64,000 nucleotides of DNA. It comes from Paenibacillus vietnamensis. Its GTDB lineage: Bacteria > Bacillota > Bacilli > Paenibacillales > Paenibacillaceae. Positions 1 through 8,142 of this stretch are shown here, one piece after another (the first letter of the stretch is position 1; each line of letters opens with the position of its first letter). The stretch lies in contig NZ_JAHMHW010000004.1 of NCBI RefSeq assembly GCF_020169515.1, forward strand, positions 62,001 through 126,000. The letters are read 5' to 3'. A model generated the notes under the pieces. That model searched no databases, had not been told where the DNA came from, and saw only the letters and a list, made by a program, of their open reading frames with translations. The translations under genes were made by a program, and so were the position numbers.

Positions 1-292
1 CGATTCCGAGCTTTACGTTTGTATCGCCGTACAGGCGCTTGATCGCCTGCGCCAGCAAGTGAGCCGTACTATGGCGGTATACTTCAAGCCCGTCTGCCGT
101 GTCCACCGTCACGATTTCGACTGCGGCATCGGCCTCGATAGGCGTATAGACGTCGACGACCTTCCCATTCATTTTTCCCGCAATTGCGTTTTTGCGCAGC
201 CCGGTGCTTATGGAACCCGCAACTTCCTCGATCGTTGTGCCCGCAGCGTACTCTCTTACCGCTCCGTCCGGCAAAGTAACTTGAATAGCCAT
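1..292 (-). CDS. thrS: Threonine--tRNA ligase, N-terminal part (cut by window edge)
   Basis: This is the first 97 codons of threonyl-tRNA synthetase, which charges tRNA-Thr in the cytoplasm. The rest lies beyond the left edge. Residues 1-63 form a TGS domain that begins MAIQVTLPDG. It is followed by the start of the editing domain with its HxxxH signature (H74 and H78, in HSTAHLL). The ATG start at 290-292 has a perfect AGGAGG site just upstream. A tRNA-Thr-responsive T-box leader lies immediately upstream, which supports the identity. ytxC is the next gene on the same strand, as in B. subtilis. Confidence 0.97.
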   Translation of the reverse strand, partial: MAIQVTLPDGAVREYAAGTTIEEVAGSISTGLRKNAIAGKMNGKVVDVYTPIEADAAVEIVTVDTADGLEVYRHSTAHLLAQAIKRLYGDTNVKLGI

Positions 293-352
293 GTTCGTTC
301 ATCCTCCTGATTTGTACAACTAATTTGACTGGTTACAGGCTTATGGGAACGC

Positions 353-637
353 AAAAAAAAGCACGCATCCCCAAAGGGACGAGTGCTTGCGTCTCGTGGT
401 TCCACCCTACTTCAACTGCAGCTTTCGGCTTGCGCCCGCGGCGTACAGTCCTTGTATGTTCCGATAACGGTGAAATTCCGGCGCGGCTTACTTCCATTGT
501 GGAACAGGTTCAACCGCACAGCTACAAAGGGGTACATCCGCAAGCGCCATGGAAGGAAATTGCAGCCGGGTTTCCTCTCTCTGGACCGGGCATCATAAGC
601 GGATACATGTCTTTGTCAAAGCCTTTTTAAAGTATAT
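353..637 (-). promoter_or_regulatory. T-box riboswitch (threonine) with intrinsic terminator
   Basis: On the minus strand the conserved T-box tail AGGGTGGAACCACGAG (393-408) is followed by a GC-rich hairpin and a run of eight U (353-392), which is the terminator. Stem I can be drawn: ACAAAG...TGTATCCGC near 600-620 pairs with GCGGATGT...CTTTGT near 524-540. Its 3' bulge holds ACC (531-533), a threonine codon in the specifier position. Uncharged tRNA-Thr should bind the specifier and the T-box bulge and allow read-through into thrS. The specifier assignment is a hand fold but agrees with the downstream gene. Confidence 0.95.
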
Positions 638-644
638 GTGTGTC

Positions 645-674
645 ATTATAACGCGAGATGTGGCTCCTGGTCAA
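645..674 (-). promoter_or_regulatory. SigA-type promoter of thrS leader
   Basis: TTGACC (669-674) and TATAAT (645-650) are separated by 18 bases and read on the minus strand. Transcription would start near 637, at the base of the T-box stem I. Confidence 0.8.
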
Positions 675-701
675 GACTATGGCGGTACCGGCCTACCCGG
701 A

Positions 702-1625
702 CTATGGCTGTACGAGCTCGTCGAGGCTCCCGCTGCATGAGGCGCAGCGCTCGCATACGGTTACGCGCTGGTCGAAAATCGTTTCGATCGTGCGAATCAC
801 CTGCATTTCCGGCTGGCGGGTATGAATCGTAATGTGCTTGGGGGACACGGATATAAGCGAGCTTACGACCATGTCTTCGATATTCATTTCCGTCTCGAGC
901 ATCTCGGCTACGATCTTGTCGGCCGGCGGTGTATGGTCAAGCGGCTGAAAGCCTGCGTCGTACATTAGAAATTCGTGGCCGCCTTTATGAAGCAAATGAA
1001 CCATCGGCACCTTCGTATCCTGCAGGAATACGAAATATTTCAATAAGGAAATAAACTCCTGATACTGCTTGTCGAGCACATACTCATCCAGCGCATAATC
1101 GACGACCTCCGCCAGTTCTTTGCGGTAAATCTTCAGCCTGAACGTCGTTAATCCGGTCAAATGAAGCTCCGTATTTTCCTGCAAATATTCCTCAACCTCG
1201 GCTGCAATCTTCGACTTCCTTCTCAAACGGTCCGCATCCAGAAATTTGCTGCCAAGCCCATCCCATTCCTTGCCGTGAAGAAGGTCATGGCAGTACCGCT
1301 CTACGGCGGCGGAATCGGCAGGCGATTGCGCACGGTATTTTTTGCGGACGATGGACGCGAGAATCTCCGTCTCCATCTCGGCAATTACGAATTCTGCAAT
1401 ACTGCCGGCAGCAACTTTAAACACGACCGGACCATGCGCCTGCAGCTGAAAATGCGGCAAAACGGCCAAACACCTGATTTCCAATTCAGATTCCCGGGTA
1501 AATTGAACGACAGCCGGCTGACCATCCTTATGTAAATGAACGCTCGCTTCATCGGTAAGACGTTCAGTCAGCTTTTGCGCCGAATGCTGAAGGCCGACCG
1601 GTAAAGATATCGTAAACAGCACCAT
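702..1625 (-). CDS. ytxC: YtxC-like sporulation-associated protein
   Basis: This is a 307-residue protein of the YtxC family, which is conserved in spore formers and of unknown biochemical role. There is no signal peptide or membrane segment. The C-terminus carries a CERCASC cysteine cluster. The ATG at 1623-1625 is preferred over the GTG at 1634 because AAGGGGTG sits six bases before it. It lies just upstream of the thrS T-box promoter, and ytxC next to thrS is also the B. subtilis order. In B. subtilis dnaB-dnaI are also close by, whereas here they are 26 kb away. The family call rests on sequence resemblance and synteny. Confidence 0.8.
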   Translation of the reverse strand: MVLFTISLPVGLQHSAQKLTERLTDEASVHLHKDGQPAVVQFTRESELEIRCLAVLPHFQLQAHGPVVFKVAAGSIAEFVIAEMETEILASIVRKKYRAQSPADSAAVERYCHDLLHGKEWDGLGSKFLDADRLRRKSKIAAEVEEYLQENTELHLTGLTTFRLKIYRKELAEVVDYALDEYVLDKQYQEFISLLKYFVFLQDTKVPMVHLLHKGGHEFLMYDAGFQPLDHTPPADKIVAEMLETEMNIEDMVVSSLISVSPKHITIHTRQPEMQVIRTIETIFDQRVTVCERCASCSGSLDELVQP

Positions 1626-1734
1626 AAAGCTCACCCCTTCCTTCCTTATCAGTATATGGTCCCATCAACGGGGATATACGATGAAGAGTTTGGAATGTAA
1701 GGGATCGGTCATAATTGTCAAAAGCTCTATATAT

Positions 1735-1790
1735 AAAAAATAACCGCATTCCGGCATCTGAAATCAGATACCGGCAATGCGGTTATTTTT
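1735..1790 (-). terminator. Terminator downstream of mqnC
   Basis: A long hairpin (TAACCGCATT-CCGG-CATCTGA with its near-perfect complement, 1741-1785) is flanked by an A run on the left and a T run on the right. It can therefore work in both directions. It ends the mqnC transcript. Confidence 0.85.
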
Positions 1791-1812
1791 CCTGATATGG
1801 CTCAATTCCCTA

Positions 1813-2949
1813 CTAGTTCTGCATAATAAAGTCCGCATCCGCTTTATCGGATTCGTTGTACATCTTCAGGATGTTATATTTCGTATCACGCTGAGCCGGA
1901 ATTTTGCCGGCTTCGCGGATGAGCTTAAGAATAAGTTCAATGTTGACCTTATGCGTGGTGCCTGCGGCCGAAACAACGTTCTCCTCAATCATCGTACTGC
2001 CGAAATCGTTACAGCCGTAAGAAAGAGAAAGCTTGCCCATCTCCGGCCCCATCGTAACCCAGGAGGACTGGAAGTTCTTAATATTGTCAAGCATAATACG
2101 GCTTACGGCCACGATGCGCAAATACTCCTCAGGCTTAGCTTTCTCCAGCTTCAAATTCGTATTGTCAGGCTGGAACGGCCAAGAAATAAACGCAAGAAAG
2201 CCGGTCGAATTATAATTGTTCGCAATGCATTCATCTTGAGCGTCCCGGATGCGAAGCATATGGAGCGCGCGCTCCTCGATCGTCTCACCTAGCCCGTACA
2301 CCATTGTAGCCGTCGTGTTCATGCCGTGGCGGTGAGCGGATTTCATAACGTCCATCCAGTCCGTCCAGGAGCCCTTCATGCGGCTGATCTTGCGGCGGGT
2401 GCGATCGTCCAGTATTTCCGCGCCTCCGCCCGGCAGCGAGTCAAGTCCCGCTTCATGCAGCTGCCTGATGACTTCATCCAGAGAAAGGCCGTCCGACACT
2501 ACCTTCATCTTCTGGATTTCTGCCGGCGAGAACGAGTGCATCGTAATGCCAGGAAAGTGCTGCTTGATTTTCCGCAATAAGTCCAGATAGTAAGTGAACG
2601 GCAGGTTCGGGTTCGTGCCGCCCTGCATCAATATTTCCGTTCCGCCTACGTCGACCGTCTCCTGGATTTTGCTCAAAATCGTCTCGTCAGGAAGCACATA
2701 ACCCTCTTTCGAGCCAGGAGCCCGGTAAAAGGCGCAAAATCTGCAGTAGACGTCGCAAACATTCGTATAATTGACATTCCGGCCGACCACGAAGGTCGTA
2801 ACCGGCTCAGGGTGATGCCGGAGCATGATCTGATTCGCCACATGCCCCATCTTCTCGATCTGGTCCGAAGCAAGCAGCTCCATGCCTTCCTCCAGCCCGA
2901 TCCGGTCTCCCCGCAGTGCTTTATCCAAAATCTGGTCTAACGCTCCCAT
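1813..2949 (-). CDS. mqnC: Cyclic dehypoxanthinyl futalosine synthase (radical SAM)
   Basis: This 378-residue radical SAM enzyme acts in the futalosine route to menaquinone. MqnC cyclises dehypoxanthine futalosine to the naphthalene precursor. The [4Fe-4S] cysteines are C65, C69 and C72 in VCDVYCRFC. The context NVNYTNVCDVYCRFCAFYR and the glycine-rich LPGGGAEIL segment are typical of MqnC, in contrast to the related MqnE encoded at 49.1 kb. The ATG start is preceded by AAGGAGG at good spacing. The gene sits alone between two terminators. SdhCAB and NDH-2 elsewhere in the window would use the quinone. Confidence 0.93.
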   Translation of the reverse strand: MGALDQILDKALRGDRIGLEEGMELLASDQIEKMGHVANQIMLRHHPEPVTTFVVGRNVNYTNVCDVYCRFCAFYRAPGSKEGYVLPDETILSKIQETVDVGGTEILMQGGTNPNLPFTYYLDLLRKIKQHFPGITMHSFSPAEIQKMKVVSDGLSLDEVIRQLHEAGLDSLPGGGAEILDDRTRRKISRMKGSWTDWMDVMKSAHRHGMNTTATMVYGLGETIEERALHMLRIRDAQDECIANNYNSTGFLAFISWPFQPDNTNLKLEKAKPEEYLRIVAVSRIMLDNIKNFQSSWVTMGPEMGKLSLSYGCNDFGSTMIEENVVSAAGTTHKVNIELILKLIREAGKIPAQRDTKYNILKMYNESDKADADFIMQN

Positions 2950-3059
2950 TCCGCAAGACCTCCTTAATCCGTCCTATTTTTAACTAGCGATCACTTCATC
3001 CTATCATATTTCGGCGCTGCAAGTCATCCGCCATAAGCTTCCCTCTGTGTCAAAATAAC

Positions 3060-3096
3060 GAAAAAACACGGCATGCCCCTGCGGACAACCCGTGCT
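3060..3096 (-). terminator. Terminator of the metAIC operon
   Basis: On the minus strand a GCACGG...CCGTGT hairpin is followed by six U (3061-3066), directly after the metC stop codon. Confidence 0.75.
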
Positions 3097-3117
3097 TCTT
3101 CATGTTATTGCGGCACT

Positions 3118-4290
3118 TTATGCGCGGAGCGCCTGATCCAGATCGCCGATCAAATCCTCGATATCTTCAAGGCCGACCGAGTAGCGGACCAGTCCGTCGG
3201 TGATGCCGCGGGCATGCCGGACTTCCTTCGGCATAGCCGCATGCGACATCATCGCCGGGTAGGAAAGAATGCTCTCGACCGCGCCCAAGCTTACTGCAAC
3301 TAGCGGCAGCTGCACCTTGCTGAGCAGCGTTTTGGCACGCTCGCCGCTGCCTACGTCGAACGAGACGACGGCGCCGTAGCCGAGCGATTGCTTCTCGTGT
3401 ACCGCTCGTCCCGGATGACCTTCCAAGCCCGGATAATAAACCGCGCTGACTTCCTTGTGACCCGAAAGCCACTCCGCCAGCCTTCTGGCACTGCGCTCGC
3501 TGTGCTCCATTCTTGCTTGGAGTGTCTTCATACCGCGCATAAGCAGCCAGGATTCCTGAGCGCTAAGCACGGTGCCAAGCCCGTTCTGCAGCTGCTTCAG
3601 GCGTCTGCCCAAGCTTTCGTCAGCCGTTACGGCCAGCCCTGCCAGCACGTCGCTGTGGCCGCTCAAAAATTTCGTAGCGCTATGGAGCACGATATCGACA
3701 CCATGCTCGATCGGACGCTGATGGTACGGAGTCATGAACGTGTTATCGAGCATCGTCAGCAACCCGTGCTCCTTCGCCCATGCCGTCGTCTCCGCGATAT
3801 TCGTAATTTTCAGCGTCGGGTTCGAAGGAGTCTCCATGAACACCGCTTTCGTATTCGGCTTCAATGCGGCTTTTACCGCTTCAAAATCCGTCATATCGAC
3901 AAAAGTCGACTCGATGCCGAGGCGATCCAAAATCGATGTCAGAAGGCGGTACGTTCCCCCGTAAACATCCTCGGTCACAATGACATGCTCGCCGGCCGAC
4001 AGCAGCAGAAAAGCGGTAGAAATGGCCGCCATTCCGGAAGCGAACGCAAAACCTCTGGCTCCGCCCTCGAGCAGCGCGATGTAATCCTCAAGCGCCTGCC
4101 TGGTCGGGTTGCCCGAGCGGCTGTAATCATATTCCGGCGGGTTGAAAATATCATGATGATGGAACGTCGACGCTTGAAAGATCGGCACGCTGGAGGCGCC
4201 GGTATTGTCATCGATTTCGCTTCCGAAATGAAGCAGCTTGGTTGCAAACTTCCGCTCGGAAGGACTGATCTTGTTGTTGTCTTTACCCAT
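3118..4290 (-). CDS. metC: Cystathionine beta-lyase (PLP enzyme), MetC type
   Basis: This 390-residue enzyme belongs to the Cys/Met-metabolism PLP family. It should cleave cystathionine to homocysteine, pyruvate and ammonia. The PLP lysine is K207 in HSATKFLSGH, and D182 (LDNTF) is the expected pyridine-nitrogen partner. The YSRSGNPTR and ETPSNPT motifs are intact. It follows metI with only five bases between them, and its GGAGGAG site lies inside the end of metI. The split of roles between this protein and the paralog upstream follows the B. subtilis metI-metC pair. Activity toward cysteine or O-acetylhomoserine cannot be excluded from sequence. Confidence 0.88.
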   Translation of the reverse strand: MGKDNNKISPSERKFATKLLHFGSEIDDNTGASSVPIFQASTFHHHDIFNPPEYDYSRSGNPTRQALEDYIALLEGGARGFAFASGMAAISTAFLLLSAGEHVIVTEDVYGGTYRLLTSILDRLGIESTFVDMTDFEAVKAALKPNTKAVFMETPSNPTLKITNIAETTAWAKEHGLLTMLDNTFMTPYHQRPIEHGVDIVLHSATKFLSGHSDVLAGLAVTADESLGRRLKQLQNGLGTVLSAQESWLLMRGMKTLQARMEHSERSARRLAEWLSGHKEVSAVYYPGLEGHPGRAVHEKQSLGYGAVVSFDVGSGERAKTLLSKVQLPLVAVSLGAVESILSYPAMMSHAAMPKEVRHARGITDGLVRYSVGLEDIEDLIGDLDQALRA

Positions 4291-4295
4291 GAAGA

Positions 4296-5456
4296 TTACT
4301 CCTCCCCGATTTCGTTTTTGGCTGCGGCGAATGCCTGCTCCAAGTCGGCGATCAGATCGTCGGCGTGCTCAATGCCGACCGAGAAGCGCAGCAGCCTGTC
4401 GTCTACGCCGATGGCTTGACGGATTTCGAGAGGAATGTCCGCATGTGTTTGTACCGCCGGGTAGGTCATCAGCGATTCCACGCCGCCAAGGCTTTCGGCG
4501 AATGCAATCAGCTTGATATGACGCAAAATCGGCTCCACGTAACGGGCGTCCTTCAGACGGAACGAGAAAATGCCGGTGTTGCCGGAGGACTGCCTGTTCT
4601 GAATTTCATGACCTGGATGATGCGGAAGCGCCGGGTAATAAACGTCCTCGACCGCCTCATGCTTCATTAAATAATTGGCGATCGCCGTTGCATTGAACTG
4701 ATGGCGCTCCATACGCAGCGCGAGCGTCTTCATCCCCCTCATCAGAAGCCACGAGTCCTGCGGACCGAGCACCGCGCCGATCGAGTTATGAAGAAACGCC
4801 ATTTCGGCGGAAAGCTCCTTGCCCTTCGTTACAATTAGACCGGCCAGCACGTCGTTGTGGCCGCCCAAATATTTGGTCGCGCTGTGGATAATAATATCGC
4901 AGCCAAGCTCCAGCGGCCGCTGGAAAAATGGCGTCAGCAGCGTATTGTCGACGATCGTCAGCAGGCCCTTCGATTTCGCCCATGAGGCAACCCGTTCCAG
5001 ATCGGTGATCATCATGAGCGGATTCGTCGGCGTCTCGATCAGCACCGCTTTTGTGTTCGGCGTGTACAAGGAAGCCATCGCATCGATGTCGTTCGTATCC
5101 ACGTACGATGCGGTAACGCCGAACCTGGACATGATTTTCTCGAGCAGGCGGTAGGTTCCTCCATACAGATCAAGCGATACGATCAAATGGTCGCCTTGGC
5201 TGAACAGCGCAAAGATCGTTTGCAGCGCCGCCATGCCTGAACTACAGGCAAAAGCCGCGTCTCCGCCTTCCAGGCCGGCAACCGCTTCTTCCAGCACGGA
5301 TCTTGTCGGGCTCTTCGTGCGCGCGTAGTCAAATCCCGTGCTCTGTCCGAGCTTAGGATGACGGAATGCCGTCGCCTGGTATACCGGGAAGCTTACCGCA
5401 CCCGTAACGGGCTCCTTGACCGAACCGATCTGAGCCAACTGACTTTCGATTTTCAT
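4296..5456 (-). CDS. metI: Cystathionine gamma-synthase / O-acetylhomoserine (thiol)-lyase, MetI type
   Basis: This 386-residue PLP enzyme is paralogous to the downstream MetC. It joins activated homoserine with cysteine (or sulfide) to make cystathionine (or homocysteine). K195 in HSATKYLGGHNDVLAG binds PLP and D170 lies in IVDNTLLTP. The ETPTNPLMMITD stretch matches the B. subtilis MetI type. It is the middle gene of metA-metI-metC, 27 bases after metA, and is controlled by the SAM riboswitch at the head of the operon. The start at 5454-5456 follows GAGGGAGTG. Confidence 0.88.
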   Translation of the reverse strand: MKIESQLAQIGSVKEPVTGAVSFPVYQATAFRHPKLGQSTGFDYARTKSPTRSVLEEAVAGLEGGDAAFACSSGMAALQTIFALFSQGDHLIVSLDLYGGTYRLLEKIMSRFGVTASYVDTNDIDAMASLYTPNTKAVLIETPTNPLMMITDLERVASWAKSKGLLTIVDNTLLTPFFQRPLELGCDIIIHSATKYLGGHNDVLAGLIVTKGKELSAEMAFLHNSIGAVLGPQDSWLLMRGMKTLALRMERHQFNATAIANYLMKHEAVEDVYYPALPHHPGHEIQNRQSSGNTGIFSFRLKDARYVEPILRHIKLIAFAESLGGVESLMTYPAVQTHADIPLEIRQAIGVDDRLLRFSVGIEHADDLIADLEQAFAAAKNEIGEE

Positions 5457-5483
5457 ATTGAAATTGCACTCCCTCGTTTATTG

Positions 5484-6401
5484 TTAAATGCCAGCGCCCA
5501 AATCAAACGGCGTTTGCTGATAGACGTAATAGTTGAGCCAATTCGAAAACAACAGATTGGCGTGCGCCCGCCAAGTCGAAAGCGGCATTGCTTTCGGATT
5601 ATCGCCCGGGAAATAGTTCTTCGGAACGCCTATTCGGAGACCTTTCGCCTGATCCCGGTCGTACTCGAATTTGAGCGACGTCGGATCGTATTCCGAATGC
5701 CCGGTAACGAAAATTTGGCGTCCGTTCTTCGACGCTACGATGTATACGCCGGAATCCTCAGAGGAGGATAAGATTTCCAAATCCCCGATCGGCTCGATGT
5801 CTTCGGCTCGAACCTCCGTATGTCTCGACTGCGGAACATAAAACATTTCGTCAAAGCCCCGCAGCAGGCTCACGTTGCGCTTCTCGACCGTATGAGGGAA
5901 CACGCCGAACATTTTGCTGTCGAGATTATACTTCGGTACGTTGTAGTGGTGATAAAGACCCGCTTGTGCGGCCCAACAGATATGGAAGGTCGAGGTCACG
6001 TGCTTCGTGCTCCAGTCCATGATCTCCTTGAGCTCTTCCCAATAATTAACTTCCTCGAACGGCATATGCTCGACCGGCGCTCCCGTTATAATGAGGCCGT
6101 CATAATATTCGTGCGCTATATCGTCGAACGTTTTGTAAAAAGCTTCCAAATGCTCCGCCGGCGTGTTTTTGGACGTATGGGTCTTAGGATGCAGCAGCAC
6201 CGCCTCGACCTGCAGCGGGGTGTTCCCGATGAGCCGCAGCAGCTGCGTCTCCGTCGTTTCCTTCGTCGGCATCAGGTTCAATATTGCGATCCGCAGCGGC
6301 CGGATGTCCTGGTGATATGCGGTGCTTTCGTCCATCACAAAAATGTTCTCGTTGCTTAAAATCTCTTTGGCCGGCAGGTTGTCTGGCACTTTGATCGGCA
6401 T
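5484..6401 (-). CDS. metA: Homoserine O-acetyltransferase, MetA/HTS family
   Basis: This 305-residue enzyme activates homoserine at the first committed step of methionine synthesis. The catalytic cysteine is C142 (HICWAAQAG), and the GHSEYDP segment holds the His/Glu pair. Residue 111 is glutamate (GAPVE). In this family that residue marks acetyl-CoA use, where glycine marks succinyl-CoA, so O-acetylhomoserine is the likely product. The ATG at 6399-6401 is chosen because GGGAGTG precedes it and the family N-terminus ([11 protein letters not shown]) begins there. Longer reading frames run back into the riboswitch terminator. It is the first gene of the SAM-regulated operon. Confidence 0.93.
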   Translation of the reverse strand: MPIKVPDNLPAKEILSNENIFVMDESTAYHQDIRPLRIAILNLMPTKETTETQLLRLIGNTPLQVEAVLLHPKTHTSKNTPAEHLEAFYKTFDDIAHEYYDGLIITGAPVEHMPFEEVNYWEELKEIMDWSTKHVTSTFHICWAAQAGLYHHYNVPKYNLDSKMFGVFPHTVEKRNVSLLRGFDEMFYVPQSRHTEVRAEDIEPIGDLEILSSSEDSGVYIVASKNGRQIFVTGHSEYDPTSLKFEYDRDQAKGLRIGVPKNYFPGDNPKAMPLSTWRAHANLLFSNWLNYYVYQQTPFDLGAGI

Positions 6402-6480
6402 GTCAATCACTCCCAAAAAGTTTTGTCGCCAAAACTTACGGTTTTGTGGCATAAGCTTGGGCGGGATGACCGCTAGAGCA

Positions 6481-6651
6481 TCAAAAAAGACCCTTTCCGC
6501 GTGAGAAAAGGTCGCATGCTCAATTAAGAAGCCATCCGCCTCTCTCATCTCTCAGAAACCGTAAAACGTTTCCGCAAGAATTAGCACCGTGCTCATTACG
6601 CCGGTTGCCGGGCTTCATCGGGCTAGTCCCTCCGCCTGCTCTTGATAAGAA
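6481..6651 (-). promoter_or_regulatory. SAM-I (S-box) riboswitch with terminator, controls metA-metI-metC
   Basis: The minus strand carries the S-box core: CTTATCAAGAG (about 6640-6650), GGCGGAGGGAC, GATGAAGCCCGGCAACC, GGTGCTAATTC and GAGAGATGAGAG (near 6542-6553). A terminator hairpin follows (GACCTTTT...AAAGGGTC, 6487-6514) with a U tract at 6483-6488. High SAM should stabilise the aptamer and terminate before metA. Confidence 0.97.
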
Positions 6652-6691
6652 AGTAGTCTATTCAATTTTTAGCGGTTATATTTCATTTTTT

Positions 6692-6720
6692 ACTTTAATG
6701 CATTCTGTTAATGACGTCAA
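6692..6720 (-). promoter_or_regulatory. SigA-type promoter of the met operon
   Basis: TTGACG (6715-6720), 17 bases, then TAAAGT (6692-6697) on the minus strand, about 40 bases upstream of the SAM aptamer. Confidence 0.7.
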
Positions 6721-6773
6721 GAACCCACTTTGCATATGCTGTAGCCTAGGGATATTAAAGCGAGTTTTTATGC

Positions 6774-7054
6774 TTGTATGTTAAGCTTAAGCGGGAGTAT
6801 ACTAGACAAGAATTATTTCACACTAGCGGATAAAGGGGTGCAAACGGATATGGAAGGCGAAGGGCCGAAGCCTGAAAACAGTCGAATACGGTTACTGCCG
6901 GTTGCATCCCGTTCAGCCGGCAGTTTCCTTTAATGCAAGCGTAAACGGCTGTCGCCGTCCTTTGGCGGCTAAAGCTCGCTAACGCGTAGAAATATAAGTC
7001 AGTTATAAGCTCAAACTTATACTTTCTTATATTTTAAGAAAGGAGTGACTGCGG
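6774..7054 (+). promoter_or_regulatory. Promoter and long structured leader of corA
   Basis: TTGTAT (6774-6779), 18 bases, then TATACT (6798-6803) would start a leader of about 245 nt. In it GGGGTGCAA (6835-6843) can pair with TTGCATCCC (6902-6910). This closes a junction with two hairpins, AGGC/GCCT (6856-6873) and CAGT/ACTG (6879-6898). ACTGCCGG (6895-6902) can instead pair with CCGGCAGT (6917-6924), followed by TTCCTTT, as a terminator-like stem. The two folds exclude each other, which resembles a riboswitch. It does not match the M-box or another leader class I can name. No small coding gene is evident. Confidence 0.5.
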
Positions 7055-7990
7055 ATGAAAATCCGTCTTGTTAACAATGGCATTTTTACACCTGTGGAAA
7101 ATATCGAGCAAACGCTCGTCCCTGCTCCGGCCGGGTTTTATTGGATTGACGCCGATGTCGAGGACCTGACTGTCCTGCAGCCTCTGTTCGGCATGCACGA
7201 TCTGGCCGTCGAGGACTGCCTCAGCGAAGAGGAGCAGCGGCCGAAGATTGAAATTTATGAAAGCCATTATTTTATCGTCATTAACAGCATCCGGTTTGAC
7301 GACGAAGAAATCTTTTTGCGGGCGCTGAATATTTTTCTAGGCCGGCATTTCATTATTACGGTGACGAAGCAGAAGATTAACGAACTCCGCTCTTTGAAGC
7401 CTTTGCTGTGGGAGCAGGAAGTGAGCCGTCCCGATTATTTCCTTTACCATCTCGTCGACATCGTGGTCGATAATTACTTCCTCGTCGGCGACAGGATCGA
7501 CAGCCGGATCGAATCGCTCGAAGAGGATATTCTTATGCATACCAAAAAGACGCACCTCAACCAAATTATCGGCTTGCGCGGCGAAATTTTGTGGCTGAGA
7601 AAAGTGCTCGGACCGCAGCGCGACGTCATCGCAACTTTGAACAAGAGGGACTTGAAGCTCATTGACGACCAGCTGCAAAAATATTTCAGCGACATTTACG
7701 AAAACGCGCTGAAAATCGCAGAATCCTTCGATACGTACCGCGATCTGATGGGCAACTTGCGCGAGGCGTACCAGTCCAGCGTAGCGAACCGCGCCAACGA
7801 AATTATGCGCGTCTTCACCGCCATCACAACGATTTTCATGCCGCTGACCTTTATTACCGGCATTTACGGAATGAACTTCGATTTTATCCCGGGGCTGCAT
7901 TTTAAGGCCGGCTCCTATGTTTTGCTCGGCATTATGCTGCTGCTTGGCATAAGCATGTTCTATATTTTCCGCAAGAAAGAATGGCTGTAA
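7055..7990 (+). CDS. corA: CorA-family divalent cation (Mg2+) transporter
   Basis: This 311-residue CorA-type channel normally works as a homopentamer importing Mg2+ (also Co2+ or Ni2+). The long N-terminal part is cytoplasmic and largely helical. Two membrane helices lie at the C-terminus, and the signature YGMN sits at the end of the first (G272-N274). The protein ends in the positively charged RKKEWL. The start follows AAGAAAGGAG. It is transcribed alone, from a long leader with alternative structures, and ends in a strong terminator. Confidence 0.93.
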   Translation: MKIRLVNNGIFTPVENIEQTLVPAPAGFYWIDADVEDLTVLQPLFGMHDLAVEDCLSEEEQRPKIEIYESHYFIVINSIRFDDEEIFLRALNIFLGRHFIITVTKQKINELRSLKPLLWEQEVSRPDYFLYHLVDIVVDNYFLVGDRIDSRIESLEEDILMHTKKTHLNQIIGLRGEILWLRKVLGPQRDVIATLNKRDLKLIDDQLQKYFSDIYENALKIAESFDTYRDLMGNLREAYQSSVANRANEIMRVFTAITTIFMPLTFITGIYGMNFDFIPGLHFKAGSYVLLGIMLLLGISMFYIFRKKEWL

Positions 7991-8010
7991 GCTTACCTCA
8001 AACGATCTTG

Positions 8011-8061
8011 AAGGCAGCTACCGCACGGGCAAACGATGCCTCCTGCGTCGCTGCCTTTTTT
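8011..8061 (+). terminator. Terminator of corA
   Basis: AAGGCAGC...GCTGCCTT arms with an inner hairpin, followed by TTTTTT, 20 bases after the corA stop. Confidence 0.85.
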
Positions 8062-8142
8062 GCCGGGAGAAATGCTATCCTTTATAATAGATAAGATAAG
8101 CGAATTTATTATGGGGCCGCCCATATTGAAAGGGGGATTGAC

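Noticed and set aside
6810..7054. M-box (ykoK) riboswitch upstream of corA
   Set aside because: The conserved M-box blocks were not found, so the leader is reported as unassigned.
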